From Gelidibacter algens (GTDB taxonomy: Bacteria > Bacteroidota > Bacteroidia > Flavobacteriales > Flavobacteriaceae): DNA of 34,872 bases. Of the stretch, positions 7,538 to 14,667 are shown in pieces. The notes beneath the pieces are model-generated. The model was not told the origin of the DNA, did not search any database, and was given only the letters and a program-made list of their open reading frames with translations. Position 1 is the stretch's first letter. Each line of letters opens with the position of its first letter. The DNA lies in NCBI RefSeq assembly GCF_001678675.1, contig NZ_LZRN01000042.1:1-34872 (forward strand), read 5' to 3'. A program made the position numbers and the translations under genes.

Positions 7538-7610
7538 TTTCCCTAAACAGCATTACCTGTTCTAGGTTCATTGGGTATGATCTCAGCCGTTAATAGGCAC
7601 CCCTTTTTTG
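7538..7610 (-). ncRNA. TPP riboswitch (THI element)
   Basis: Read on the minus strand the region shows the THI-box landmarks in order. GGGGTGCC is at 7603-7596, GGCTGAGA covers the pyrimidine-sensing CTGAGA at 7586-7581, and ATACCC and GAACCT follow. Then comes ACAGGTAATGCTGTTTAGGG with AGGGAA at 7544-7539. This is the conserved thiamine pyrophosphate aptamer. It lies about 150 bases before the receptor start. I see no T-tract terminator directly after it, so control of translation is more likely than termination (inference). Confidence 0.93.
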
Positions 7611-7619
7611 AGAACGCTG

Positions 7620-7653
7620 CAAAGATAGGAATCAATTAAGAATTAAAAAGCAA
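7620..7653 (-). promoter_or_regulatory. promoter of the riboswitch-receptor transcript
   Basis: On the minus strand TATCTTTG (7627-7620) matches the Bacteroidota -7 box exactly and is followed by CAG. A TTG lies 23 bases upstream (7653-7651). Transcription would start near 7612, just before the first helix of the TPP aptamer. Confidence 0.65.
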
Positions 7654-7723
7654 GAATGAATAATTTTTTAATCTAAGTTATTGGAGTTGAAAATTGCTCT
7701 CGGGAGGGCTTTGTGAATTCTCT

Positions 7724-7747
7724 CGCAGAGACGCAGAGGCGCAAAGC
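7724..7747. repeat. octamer tandem tract, 3 units
   Basis: Three consecutive 8-bp units CGCAGAGA, CGCAGAGG and CGCAAAGC. The sequence resembles a short intergenic repeat I have seen in many bacterial genomes. It lies in the leader-side gap between arfB and the riboswitch promoter. Confidence 0.7.
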
Positions 7748-7921
7748 AAACGCTCATACTATAGGTCTCCAATTTTGAAGGCCTTATGAAAACTGAAGTT
7801 TTTTTTTCACCAAGGATAAGCGGTGTAAATAGAGCTCAAAAGTATTTAAACAACTTTGAGGCCCAGATGCAAACTTTGAATGGAAAAATCCATCATATTG
7901 ATTTTAGAATTTTGACAGCTA

Positions 7922-7970
7922 GCTGAAGCCTGCCCACTGAAGACTGAAGACTGAGGACTGAAGACTGAAT
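7922..7970 (-). repeat. CAGTYNN heptamer tract after arfB
   Basis: On the arfB sense strand, three bases after the TGA stop, the units CAGTCTT, CAGTCCT, CAGTCTT, CAGTCTT and CAGTGGG follow without gaps. Two decayed units (CAGGCTT, CAGCTAG) come after them. The same consensus occurs after the stop codons at 8495 and 32599. Confidence 0.85.
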
Positions 7971-8375
7971 TCAATCCATCTCAGGCGGCTTTCTATTGGA
8001 CTTCTTATCAGAAATTTTCCGTTTCGCTTTTGATCGTTTTTTGACGACTCCCCTAGGCGTTTTGGTAGGGATGCGCTTTTTCGGAATAATCAGGCCTTGT
8101 TTAAGGAGATCAAAAAAACGTTGAATCACCAAGGTCTTATTTTTATGTTGGCTTCTGCTTTCTTCGCATTGCAACAAAAGAACATGCTCTTTTGTGAGTC
8201 GGTTTCCAACAGTTTGTTTCAACAATGCTTTTTCATCATCAGTCAAACCTAACGAGTTCTCCAAATCAAAAATAAGTTCCACTTTTGAAGCTACCTTATT
8301 GACATTCTGGCCCCCAGCACCAGAGCTTCTAACGGCCTTAAATTGTAATTCAGATTGTAAAATGTCTTTATTCAT
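7971..8375 (-). CDS. arfB: ribosome-rescue peptidyl-tRNA hydrolase ArfB (YaeJ)
   Basis: A 134-residue protein. It has a release-factor domain-3-like core with the GGQ motif at residues 21-23 in SSGAGGQNVNKVASKVEL, and a basic C-terminal tail rich in Lys/Arg (about residues 95-134). This is the ArfB layout. The GGQ loop hydrolyses peptidyl-tRNA on stalled ribosomes and the basic tail sits in the empty mRNA channel. Length fits the family (about 140). It lies 119 bases downstream of the DUF4301 gene on the same strand and may be co-transcribed. A heptamer tract begins three bases past its stop. Confidence 0.94.
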   Translation of the reverse strand: MNKDILQSELQFKAVRSSGAGGQNVNKVASKVELIFDLENSLGLTDDEKALLKQTVGNRLTKEHVLLLQCEESRSQHKNKTLVIQRFFDLLKQGLIIPKKRIPTKTPRGVVKKRSKAKRKISDKKSNRKPPEMD

Positions 8376-8476
8376 AGACCTATTTTATACAAGAATTCCC
8401 TTAGAAAAGGAAGCTTTCGGCATTTGGCACAGATTTCTAAATATTTTGCTTAAGTCGTACCATTATCCGATAACTA

Positions 8477-8497
8477 CCAACTGCTGACTGCCGACTA
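8477..8497 (-). repeat. CAGTYNN heptamer tract at the DUF4301 stop codon
   Basis: On the sense strand the units TAGTCGG, CAGTCAG and CAGTTGG run in tandem, and a fourth imperfect unit (TAGTTAT) continues to 8470. The first unit contains the TAG stop codon of the DUF4301 gene. The same three unit types occur after xth at 32604-32624. Confidence 0.8.
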
Positions 8498-10048
8498 TTT
8501 AATCTGATGCGTGGGCTTCAACAAGTCCGTTACCGTTTTTACCGGATTGAACGTAACGAGCGGCACCTCAACAAAAATCGTGTTCCAACCTGCCATACTC
8601 CCGTTCCATAACCCTGGAAGCTCTAATGCTTTCAAATCTTTTCCCGACTTGGTTTTCATAGTGATAAAGGCGGTTTTATGATTTACAAACTTTTGCAGAT
8701 CAAAAACTTCTCCCTTAAAATTCTTGATACCACATATCAAATCAACAGGATTGAAGTGGGTGGCGTTTTTCAGAATTTCCTTTTGTGATTTGCTTTCTAA
8801 ATCGATTTGAGCAGACTCTATAATTTGAAGGGAAATTTCGCCATTTTCTCCCTTCACCCAAAACGGTCCCCCTCCTGGTTCGCCTTCATTTTTTACCATC
8901 CCACAAATGCGGATCGGTCGGTTTAATTTATCAAACAGATAGTCAATTTGGTATTTTGTGGAATATTTTTCAAATTCGTTACTGATGACAACATGAAGTT
9001 TATCTACTAAAAACTCGGCGATAGTTTGAATATCTTCTTCTGACACTACTTTATTTTCTAATAGGTTCAAATACTCAAACACCTGATCCTGAATTTCAAG
9101 CATCATACCAGCAAGCATTTTTTTGTATTCAGCAACCTCCTTTTCATATTTGTAAACCACCACATTGTCGATGTTTTTTATAAAGATGACATCTGCATTC
9201 AACTGGTTTAAATTTTCTAAAAGTGCACCATGCCCTGATGGTCTAAACGTCAATTCCCCATTATCTTCCCTAAACGGTTCATTTGTTGGAGAGACAGCAA
9301 TAGTATCTGTCGATTCCTTCTGATAAGAGAAAGATATCTCAAATTTGGTGTTCGTTTTGTGTTCTACAATATTTTGGATTCTTTTGAACTCTTCATCGAA
9401 AACATCTTTATAGCGCTCAGAAATGGTAAAATGTAACAACGCAATGTTTTTAGTAGATGCATACAGCGCCGCTTCAAATAGATGTTCTTCAAAAGCAGTA
9501 GATAAGTGATTTTTGTACTTATGAAATGGCAATAATCCCTTGGGATAAAATCCGTAATTCATTTTATCCTCATCTAACATCGTTTTGGCAAAGAGTAATT
9601 TTTGTTTATCGTTAGACAAGGCTGCATACTCTGGATGAAACTCTTTTAGTTGCAAAAGAACTCTTTGATAAAAAGGAAATTTTTCAATGCCCACAAAAAA
9701 CAAGGATAGGTCGGCATCTTTATATCTATTGATGAAAGAATTTATGGTTTCCTCTTCGGGCATATACTCCTCAATAAACCTAAACAGTGATTTGAACATG
9801 CGTGTGGCTGCACCAGAAGCAGGAACAAATTTTGCTATGGAAACCCCATTTCGCTTGGCATCAAAATAATCAATATACTGCATTTTTTTACTGTCTGAAC
9901 AACGTGCCACACCATGACCAATGGTGGCGGCAGAATTGAGATTCACAAACGGTAAACCCGATTCAAATATCCGCAGTTGAGACTGCACCTTTGCCAGAGT
10001 GAGGCTTTTATTTTCAATTTGTTCGATATCTTTTTCTGTAAATTTCAT
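8495..10048 (-). CDS. DUF4301 protein, probable UDPGP-like nucleotidyltransferase
   Basis: A 517-residue DUF4301 protein of unproven function. Three motifs resemble the UDP-sugar pyrophosphorylase fold. VPASGAATRMFK (residues 75-86) sits like the glycine-rich nucleotide loop with its GTRM-type turn. FRPSGHGALLENL (268-280) is like the PGGHGD/PPGHGD segment that contacts the uridine. FIKNIDNVV (289-297) resembles the NxDN segment that binds metal and sugar phosphate. A nucleotidyltransferase activity on a sugar phosphate or other phosphoester is therefore my inference. The start overlaps the stop of the kinase gene by 4 bases, so the two are probably translationally coupled. This puts the protein in the transcription unit with the PnuC-type transporter and the thiamine-binding protein. 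Confidence 0.85.
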   Translation of the reverse strand: MKFTEKDIEQIENKSLTLAKVQSQLRIFESGLPFVNLNSAATIGHGVARCSDSKKMQYIDYFDAKRNGVSIAKFVPASGAATRMFKSLFRFIEEYMPEEETINSFINRYKDADLSLFFVGIEKFPFYQRVLLQLKEFHPEYAALSNDKQKLLFAKTMLDEDKMNYGFYPKGLLPFHKYKNHLSTAFEEHLFEAALYASTKNIALLHFTISERYKDVFDEEFKRIQNIVEHKTNTKFEISFSYQKESTDTIAVSPTNEPFREDNGELTFRPSGHGALLENLNQLNADVIFIKNIDNVVVYKYEKEVAEYKKMLAGMMLEIQDQVFEYLNLLENKVVSEEDIQTIAEFLVDKLHVVISNEFEKYSTKYQIDYLFDKLNRPIRICGMVKNEGEPGGGPFWVKGENGEISLQIIESAQIDLESKSQKEILKNATHFNPVDLICGIKNFKGEVFDLQKFVNHKTAFITMKTKSGKDLKALELPGLWNGSMAGWNTIFVEVPLVTFNPVKTVTDLLKPTHQIK

Positions 10049-10611
10049 GCTTTTATTTTCAAAAGTTTATCAATATGATCTATGGCCATTTTAAAGCGTT
10101 CCTTCATAGATCCTTTTAACAAAACATAGGGTTTATTATTTATTTTTAGAGCATTTTCAAAAGCTTCAAACATAGCTATGCGTTCATCTGGTTTATCCCT
10201 TAAATTATCAGCCACCCAGGGCATATCAATATAAGTCAAAAAATAGAGAGCGTAGCTGTTCTCTAATGCATATTTTTCCAAAAGAGGATCGCAAACGCCG
10301 TTGTAGTAGGCTTCGGAATAGACTTTGGTTTCCAACAAATCTGTGTCGCAAATGAGGACTTTATTTGCTTTTGTTGCCTGCTCATTTTCCAATCGCATTT
10401 GTCCTTCAGCAATTGGCAATACATCATTTTTGGTTAATAATTTATTGCTCAACAATTGAGATTCAGCATATATCCGAGAGTATTCAGGCACGAAAACGGT
10501 ATCATAATATTCAGCCAACTGCGCGGCCAGTGTGCTTTTTCCGGTAGATTCAGGACCAAACAAGACTACTTTTATGCAGTTTGAAGGGTGTTGTTTAAGC
10601 TTTTTTTCCAT
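10045..10611 (-). CDS. NadR-like P-loop kinase
   Basis: A 188-residue ATP-binding protein from the ATG at 10611. The frame is open to 10731, but the extra 40 residues lie inside the transporter gene and are Tyr/Ile-rich without family match. It shows Walker A GPESTGKS (19-26), the EYSR motif (43-46), CDTDLL (88-93) where NadR has DTD, and LRDKPDER (137-144) as lid. This is the ribosylnicotinamide-kinase domain of NadR without the adenylyltransferase part. Its position between a PnuC-type transporter and a thiamine-binding protein leaves open whether it phosphorylates nicotinamide riboside or thiamine; the latter is suggested by context only. It overlaps the transporter gene by 40 bases. Confidence 0.85.
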   Translation of the reverse strand: MEKKLKQHPSNCIKVVLFGPESTGKSTLAAQLAEYYDTVFVPEYSRIYAESQLLSNKLLTKNDVLPIAEGQMRLENEQATKANKVLICDTDLLETKVYSEAYYNGVCDPLLEKYALENSYALYFLTYIDMPWVADNLRDKPDERIAMFEAFENALKINNKPYVLLKGSMKERFKMAIDHIDKLLKIKA

Positions 10612-11204
10612 GCTAAATATCCATAAATCGCTATAAATGTAAATCCGAAATATTGTATGCTCGTAAATGTAAATCCTTTGTAAAAATAAAGGGGAATGGA
10701 AATAAGGTCTCCAACAATCCAATAAATCCAATTTTCAACCTTACGCCTTGCCATAAGCCACATGCCCACAAAAAATATGGCGGTAGTGACCGTATCTACG
10801 TAAGCTACCCAACTTGTCCATTTGTCAAAGGTTTGATATACGGCAAATACAAAACCAAGGGTGGCTATAAAAATAATGGCACTCATTTTATGTTCCCAAG
10901 CGGTTGTTCTTGAAATTGGTGTGACATGTGTCGCATCTACTTTTCTAGTCCAAATATACCATCCATAAATACTCATTATAAAATAATAGGCATTGATCAT
11001 CATATCTCCCAATAGTTCCCATTTTAGTAGGAGATACACAAAAATTCCTGTACTGATCATACCGGTTGGAAACACCCAAATTTTATTTTCCTTTGAGTAC
11101 CAGACAGAAAGAAACCCAAAGATGACAGCCACAATTTCTAAAATGATATCAATGGTATCGTAACCTGAGTATTGCCCGAATAGGAAATCAAAAATGTGGC
11201 TCAT
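10572..11204 (-). CDS. pnuC: PnuC/PnuT-family vitamin transporter
   Basis: A 210-residue integral membrane protein with about seven hydrophobic segments and the family landmarks: LEIVAVIFGFLSVWYSKEN near the N-terminus, YGWYIW in the middle, and ENWIYWIVGDLISIPLYFYKG near the end. PnuC proteins carry nicotinamide riboside and PnuT proteins carry thiamine by facilitated diffusion, with trapping by phosphorylation. Sequence alone does not separate them for me. The adjacent thiamine-binding protein gene (17-base overlap) and the nearby TPP-controlled receptor favour thiamine. The downstream kinase gene overlaps by 40 bases, so transport and phosphorylation are probably coupled. Confidence 0.88.
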   Translation of the reverse strand: MSHIFDFLFGQYSGYDTIDIILEIVAVIFGFLSVWYSKENKIWVFPTGMISTGIFVYLLLKWELLGDMMINAYYFIMSIYGWYIWTRKVDATHVTPISRTTAWEHKMSAIIFIATLGFVFAVYQTFDKWTSWVAYVDTVTTAIFFVGMWLMARRKVENWIYWIVGDLISIPLYFYKGFTFTSIQYFGFTFIAIYGYLAWKKSLNNTLQTA

Positions 11205-11448
11205 AATCGTGTCGGTCAGATTTGACGATTTTCATGTACAGCAACCCACGTTCTATGAGGGTGAACGCTTCCTTAATTTCGGTGGTCAAGAGCTGCATTA
11301 CCTCATCATAATCTCCATAAATCTGAGTACTTAAAGGGTTCTCTAAAACCGTAAGCCCTGAAGCACGTAATTTTTTTATCAAATGGATGATGCTGGGTTC
11401 ATAGTCATCATGCAAGGGCGTTAATGTTAGTTCTACTGATATTTTCAT
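11188..11448 (-). CDS. thiamine-binding protein (MTH1187/YkoF-type)
   Basis: An 86-residue cytoplasmic protein matching the small thiamine-binding domain family (formerly DUF77). It has the opening strand ISVELTLTPLHDDYEPSI, a helix with LIKKLRASGLTV and the motif ENPLSTQIYGDYDEVM, a ferredoxin-like beta-alpha-beta-beta-alpha-beta layout. Relatives bind thiamine or hydroxymethylpyrimidine and often occur with thiamine transport genes. It is the first gene of the tight cluster with the transporter, kinase and DUF4301 genes, and overlaps the transporter gene by 17 bases. No TPP riboswitch precedes it; a CTTCCC/GGGAAG hairpin lies at 11460-11474. Confidence 0.85.
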   Translation of the reverse strand: MKISVELTLTPLHDDYEPSIIHLIKKLRASGLTVLENPLSTQIYGDYDEVMQLLTTEIKEAFTLIERGLLYMKIVKSDRHDYEPHF

Positions 11449-11459
11449 CTTATCTCAAT

Positions 11460-11474
11460 CTTCCCAAAGGGAAG
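11460..11474. other. small hairpin between GGGP synthase and thiamine-binding protein genes
   Basis: CTTCCC and GGGAAG pair around AAA, 12 bases before the start codon at 11448. No T-tract follows on the minus strand, so it is more likely a leader structure or processing site than a terminator. Confidence 0.4.
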
Positions 11475-11523
11475 CATCTATTATGTGTTAAACATTAATT
11501 CTAAATGTATTTATCTATCCCAT

Positions 11524-12285
11524 TTATTTTTCACCTTTGGGGAAATGTCCAAAGGAAACTGGGGATTTTATGTCATCAAAAAATGCGTCATCCACTTCAA
11601 ATGCTGTTCCAATCACAACCAGATCAGCGCCAGCATCATAGGCATTATCGAGTTGTTGCTTGGAAGAAATTCCGCCGCCAACAATTAAGGGGATTTGTAA
11701 TTCCTTTTTTACCGCTTTAATAATGGTTGAAGATATCGGTTCAATCGCGCCGCTTCCGGCTTCTAAATAAATGCAGCTCATGCCCAAAAGCTCAGAAGCT
11801 TTAGCAGTATCTACAATATGCTGAATGTTATTTCGGCTTAATGGTTGTGTTTGGGTGACGCGCTCTACGGCGGTTTCCTTGCCGTTTTCTATCAATACAT
11901 AGCCTGTTGGAATAATTTCAAGATCCATAGCCCTTAAAATGGAAACGGCTTCTACCTGTTTCCCTATTAAGTACTCCGGATTTCTTCCAGATACAAGTGA
12001 TAAAAAAAGCAAGCCATCAGCATATGATGATAATTGCGACACATCTCCAGGGAAAATCAAAACGGGTAGATCGGTCAAACCCTTCAAGGCTTTTATCAAA
12101 TCATCTGTCTTAAAATCGTCTACAGTGCTACCACCAACAAACACGTGCGTCGCTCTTGATGTATTCAGTTTGACCATAGAATTCGCCAAACTATCGAGTT
12201 CCATTTTATCGGGATCAATCAAGACTGCGAGCAATTTCTCACCGCGTTTAATAGAGGCTTCTATGTTTTGAAATATATGCTTCAT
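11524..12285 (-). CDS. geranylgeranylglyceryl/heptaprenylglyceryl phosphate synthase family protein
   Basis: A 253-residue TIM-barrel prenyltransferase of the GGGP synthase/PcrB family. Visible motifs are IDPDK (23-27, metal and glycerol-1-phosphate side), VGGST, IPTGYVLIENG, the substrate motif YLEAGSGA, VGGGIS and DAGADLVVIGTAFE (phosphate binding). In archaea the enzyme makes the ether bond of membrane lipids from glycerol-1-phosphate and geranylgeranyl diphosphate. Bacteroidota carry homologues that can make the same product in vitro, but the lipid made in the cell is not settled. The gene starts at the base after the stop of the phosphopantetheinyl transferase gene, so the two are one operon. 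Confidence 0.92.
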   Translation of the reverse strand: MKHIFQNIEASIKRGEKLLAVLIDPDKMELDSLANSMVKLNTSRATHVFVGGSTVDDFKTDDLIKALKGLTDLPVLIFPGDVSQLSSYADGLLFLSLVSGRNPEYLIGKQVEAVSILRAMDLEIIPTGYVLIENGKETAVERVTQTQPLSRNNIQHIVDTAKASELLGMSCIYLEAGSGAIEPISSTIIKAVKKELQIPLIVGGGISSKQQLDNAYDAGADLVVIGTAFEVDDAFFDDIKSPVSFGHFPKGEK

Positions 12286-12912
12286 TTAACTGATCACATA
12301 GGCACAGGTGAACCCTTCAAATTCAAAATAATGACTGTTGTATCTGTATTTTCTGTCTTCATAATCAATCCAAGCTACAGTATTTTCATCTGTTATCATA
12401 AAAGGAATGACCAAAAAATGCTCCCTAAACAACATGCCCGGTGTTGAGAACAGTTTGTATAAAGATTCCTTGATGCACCAAATAATAGTAAGTTTATTGA
12501 TATAATCCCAGGCAGTGTCCACTAAATAATCAAACTCATAGCCTATAAATTTATGGGCAATGACTCCTATTTTTTCGCGCTGTTTCTCAATGTCAATCCC
12601 AACTTCGATATCGCTCACAATAACTCCAGCAAAGGTAAATGAATGGGTGATGGAAATATACTTGCCATCTTTTAGGTGTGGCTTGCCATTGCAGTCATAA
12701 AACAAATCGGCGTCGGTATAACCAAATTCAGCCAACAGATGACGGACACTTAAAAATCCGCGTTGGTGCAAGTCACTTTTCATACCCAACACGCGTTTCA
12801 TGCTCTCATCCCGCAAAGTAATGGGCTGCATTAGCGCTTCGTAACTTTCAGTGATCTTCCAGATTTTAACAGTAGTTTGTGAATTTGGAGTAATGGTTTT
12901 GTATAAAGGCAT
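12286..12912 (-). CDS. 4'-phosphopantetheinyl transferase superfamily protein
   Basis: A 208-residue Sfp-type transferase. It contains ISITHSF (86-92), the metal-binding GIDIEK (105-110) and WCIKESLYKLF (145-155), the three conserved blocks of the family. These enzymes move 4'-phosphopantetheine from CoA to a serine on acyl or peptidyl carrier proteins. No carrier protein gene lies nearby. It abuts the GGGP synthase gene without a gap and is divergent from ahcY. The target could be fatty-acid ACP or a secondary-metabolite carrier; the sequence does not tell. Confidence 0.9.
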   Translation of the reverse strand: MPLYKTITPNSQTTVKIWKITESYEALMQPITLRDESMKRVLGMKSDLHQRGFLSVRHLLAEFGYTDADLFYDCNGKPHLKDGKYISITHSFTFAGVIVSDIEVGIDIEKQREKIGVIAHKFIGYEFDYLVDTAWDYINKLTIIWCIKESLYKLFSTPGMLFREHFLVIPFMITDENTVAWIDYEDRKYRYNSHYFEFEGFTCAYVIS

Positions 12913-12935
12913 TTAAGTTTCTCGAAGTTATTAAT

Positions 12936-12943
12936 TATCTTTG
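12936..12943 (+). promoter_or_regulatory. -7 box of ahcY promoter
   Basis: TATCTTTG followed by CAGTCG is an exact TAnnTTTG box. Transcription would begin near 12950 and leave a leader of about 115 nucleotides before ahcY. I see no SAM or SAH riboswitch pattern in that leader. Confidence 0.55.
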
Positions 12944-13065
12944 CAGTCGCAACATTAATTATAGGAACAAATATACACTTATGGTATGCTATAAACAACC
13001 GCAGGTGTTTAGAAAATTATAATTCAGAGTTGCAGATAGTCTATTGAATCAATAAAAAATAACAG

Positions 13066-14382
13066 ATGAATACGAAAACATTGCCTTACGTACCTTACAA
13101 AGTCAAAGACATGTCACTTGCGGCTTGGGGAAGAAAAGAAATTGAACTAGCTGAAGCAGAAATGCCAGGATTGATGAGCCTCCGTGAAGAATACGGAAAC
13201 TCACAACCACTTAAGGGCGCCCGTATTGCTGGTTGTTTGCACATGACCATCCAAACCGCGGTATTGATTGAAACATTAAAAGCACTTGGTGCTGAAGTCA
13301 CTTGGAGTTCTTGTAATATTTTTTCAACGCAAGACCAAGCTGCTGCTGCAATTGCAGATGCGGGAATTCCAGTGTATGCATGGAAAGGGATGAATGAGGA
13401 AGAATTTGAATGGTGTATTGAGCAAACCTTGTTTTTTGGTGAAGACAGAAAACCACTAAACATGATTTTGGATGATGGTGGTGATTTGACCAACATGGTT
13501 TTTGATAAATATCCAGAATTAATGGCTGGTATCAACGGCTTGTCTGAAGAAACAACAACAGGTGTTCATAGACTTTACGAGCGTATGAAAAATGGAACGT
13601 TGTCTATGCCTGCAATCAATGTGAATGACTCTGTTACAAAATCTAAATTTGATAATAAATACGGCTGTCGCGAAAGTGCTGTAGATGCTGTGCGTCGTGC
13701 AACAGACATCATGTTGGCTGGTAGACGTGTTGTGGTTTGTGGTTATGGTGATGTTGGTAAAGGTACCGCTGCATCCTTTAAAGGTGCTGGAAGTATTGTA
13801 ACCGTTACTGAAATTGATCCAATTTGTGCATTGCAAGCTGCTATGGACGGCTTTGAAGTTAAGAAATTGGAAACCGTGGTCGCCACTGCTGATATCGTAA
13901 TTACAACTACAGGAAATAAAGACATCGTTCAAGGCAAACACTTTGAAATGATGAAGGACAAAACTATTGTTTGTAACATCGGTCACTTTGATAACGAAAT
14001 CGAAATGGCTTGGTTGAACAAAAACTTTGGTGATACTAAAGTGGAAATCAAACCACAGGTTGATAAATATACTGTGAATGGCAATGACATCATCATTTTA
14101 GCTGAAGGCCGATTGGTGAATTTGGGTTGTGCTACAGGACACCCTAGTTTTGTAATGAGCAACTCATTTACGAATCAAGTTTTGGCACAAATTGAACTAT
14201 GGACCAACAGAGACGCTTATCAAAATGAAGTGTATATGTTACCTAAACACTTGGATGAAAAAGTAGCCAAATTACATTTAGAGAAAATTGGGGTGGAGCT
14301 GACTGAATTACGTGATGAGCAAGCTGAATATATTGGCGTTGCCGTTGACGGTCCTTACAAACCTGAATACTATCGTTATTAA
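13066..14382 (+). CDS. ahcY: adenosylhomocysteinase (SAH hydrolase)
   Basis: The 438-residue protein shows the whole SAH hydrolase layout. Substrate residues include His59 in [24 protein letters not shown] (136-142) and Lys194 in [18 protein letters not shown]. The NAD-binding Rossmann motif is GYGDVGKG (226-233), and the C-terminus ends in the typical KPEYYRY. The enzyme splits S-adenosylhomocysteine into adenosine and homocysteine, relieving inhibition of methyltransferases. It is a single-gene unit by appearance: a -7 box upstream and a strong intrinsic terminator downstream (14440-14471). Confidence 0.98.
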   Translation: MNTKTLPYVPYKVKDMSLAAWGRKEIELAEAEMPGLMSLREEYGNSQPLKGARIAGCLHMTIQTAVLIETLKALGAEVTWSSCNIFSTQDQAAAAIADAGIPVYAWKGMNEEEFEWCIEQTLFFGEDRKPLNMILDDGGDLTNMVFDKYPELMAGINGLSEETTTGVHRLYERMKNGTLSMPAINVNDSVTKSKFDNKYGCRESAVDAVRRATDIMLAGRRVVVCGYGDVGKGTAASFKGAGSIVTVTEIDPICALQAAMDGFEVKKLETVVATADIVITTTGNKDIVQGKHFEMMKDKTIVCNIGHFDNEIEMAWLNKNFGDTKVEIKPQVDKYTVNGNDIIILAEGRLVNLGCATGHPSFVMSNSFTNQVLAQIELWTNRDAYQNEVYMLPKHLDEKVAKLHLEKIGVELTELRDEQAEYIGVAVDGPYKPEYYRY

Positions 14383-14391
14383 TTGAATCGT

Positions 14392-14423
14392 CATTGCGAG
14401 GAGCTTTTCGCAACGAAGCAATC
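14392..14423. repeat. dispersed palindromic repeat (ATTGCGAGGAG type)
   Basis: The stretch begins CATTGCGAGGAG and ends GAAGCAATC. It can fold with ATTGC/GCAAT (14393-14397 and 14418-14422) or with perfect arms TTGCGA/TCGCAA (14394-14413). I recognise it as a widespread intergenic palindrome type in Bacteroidota and some other bacteria; this is from memory. It sits directly downstream of ahcY. Confidence 0.7.
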
Positions 14424-14439
14424 TTTTGAATCAAACTAT

Positions 14440-14471
14440 AAATCCCAAGCAGTTACTGTTTGGGATTTTTT
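14440..14471 (+). terminator. intrinsic terminator of ahcY
   Basis: AAATCCCAA (14440-14448) pairs with TTGGGATTT, with a loop of about 11 bases and a run of T to 14471. It is a clear rho-independent terminator 58 bases after the ahcY stop. Confidence 0.85.
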
Positions 14472-14512
14472 GTTTTTTGGCAATTGCTAAAGCACCACGC
14501 TTTACGCTGTAT

Positions 14513-14540
14513 CTTTTCTTTTTTTCGAAAAAAAGAAAAG
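14513..14540. repeat. 28-bp perfect palindrome
   Basis: Arms of 14 bases (C, four T, C, seven T, C and its exact complement) meet at a central CG at 14526-14527. The element and its GC-richer flanks (GCTTTACGCTGT before, GATGCCGCTGCAATC after) look like a dispersed flavobacterial repeat. It would form a strong cruciform or hairpin. Confidence 0.8.
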
Positions 14541-14642
14541 GATGCCGCTGCAATCGTTATTGCGAATGTTGCATTATATAAAAGCATTAGGAACAATTAC
14601 AAACACTCCAAAGTTTTTTTGGAAATGCTTCCTTTTAATCTT

Positions 14643-14667
14643 GATATTCTCTAATTTAGAGAGTATC
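14643..14667. promoter_or_regulatory. operator-like inverted repeat touching the vsr start codon
   Basis: Two 12-base arms, GATATTCTCTAA and TTAGAGAGTATC, flank a single T. They match at 11 of 12 positions, and the one mismatch becomes a G-U pair in RNA. The right arm ends one base before the ATG at 14668. It could be a repressor site or a hairpin that hides the start codon. Confidence 0.55.

Larger units (their letters stand above)
7389..7970. other. 582-base intergenic region
   Basis: This gap contains the receptor leader (7389-7537), with a CTTCC/GGAAG hairpin at 7465-7481 and palindromes at 7505-7537. The TPP aptamer (7538-7610) and its promoter (7620-7653) come next, then an octamer tract (7724-7747) and a heptamer tract (7922-7970). 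Between 7750 and 7920 I see no gene or clear signal. Confidence 0.8.

Noticed and set aside
10612-10731. Forty-residue N-terminal extension of the NadR-like kinase
   Set aside because: It lies wholly within the transporter gene, lacks family similarity, and the ATG at 10611 gives the normal kinase length.
12944-13065. SAM or SAH riboswitch before ahcY
   Set aside because: The roughly 115-base leader shows no conserved aptamer motif or strong paired stems that I can find.
13095-13986. Long minus-strand open frames opposite ahcY
   Set aside because: They are shadows of the highly conserved ahcY reading frame, with no recognisable protein.
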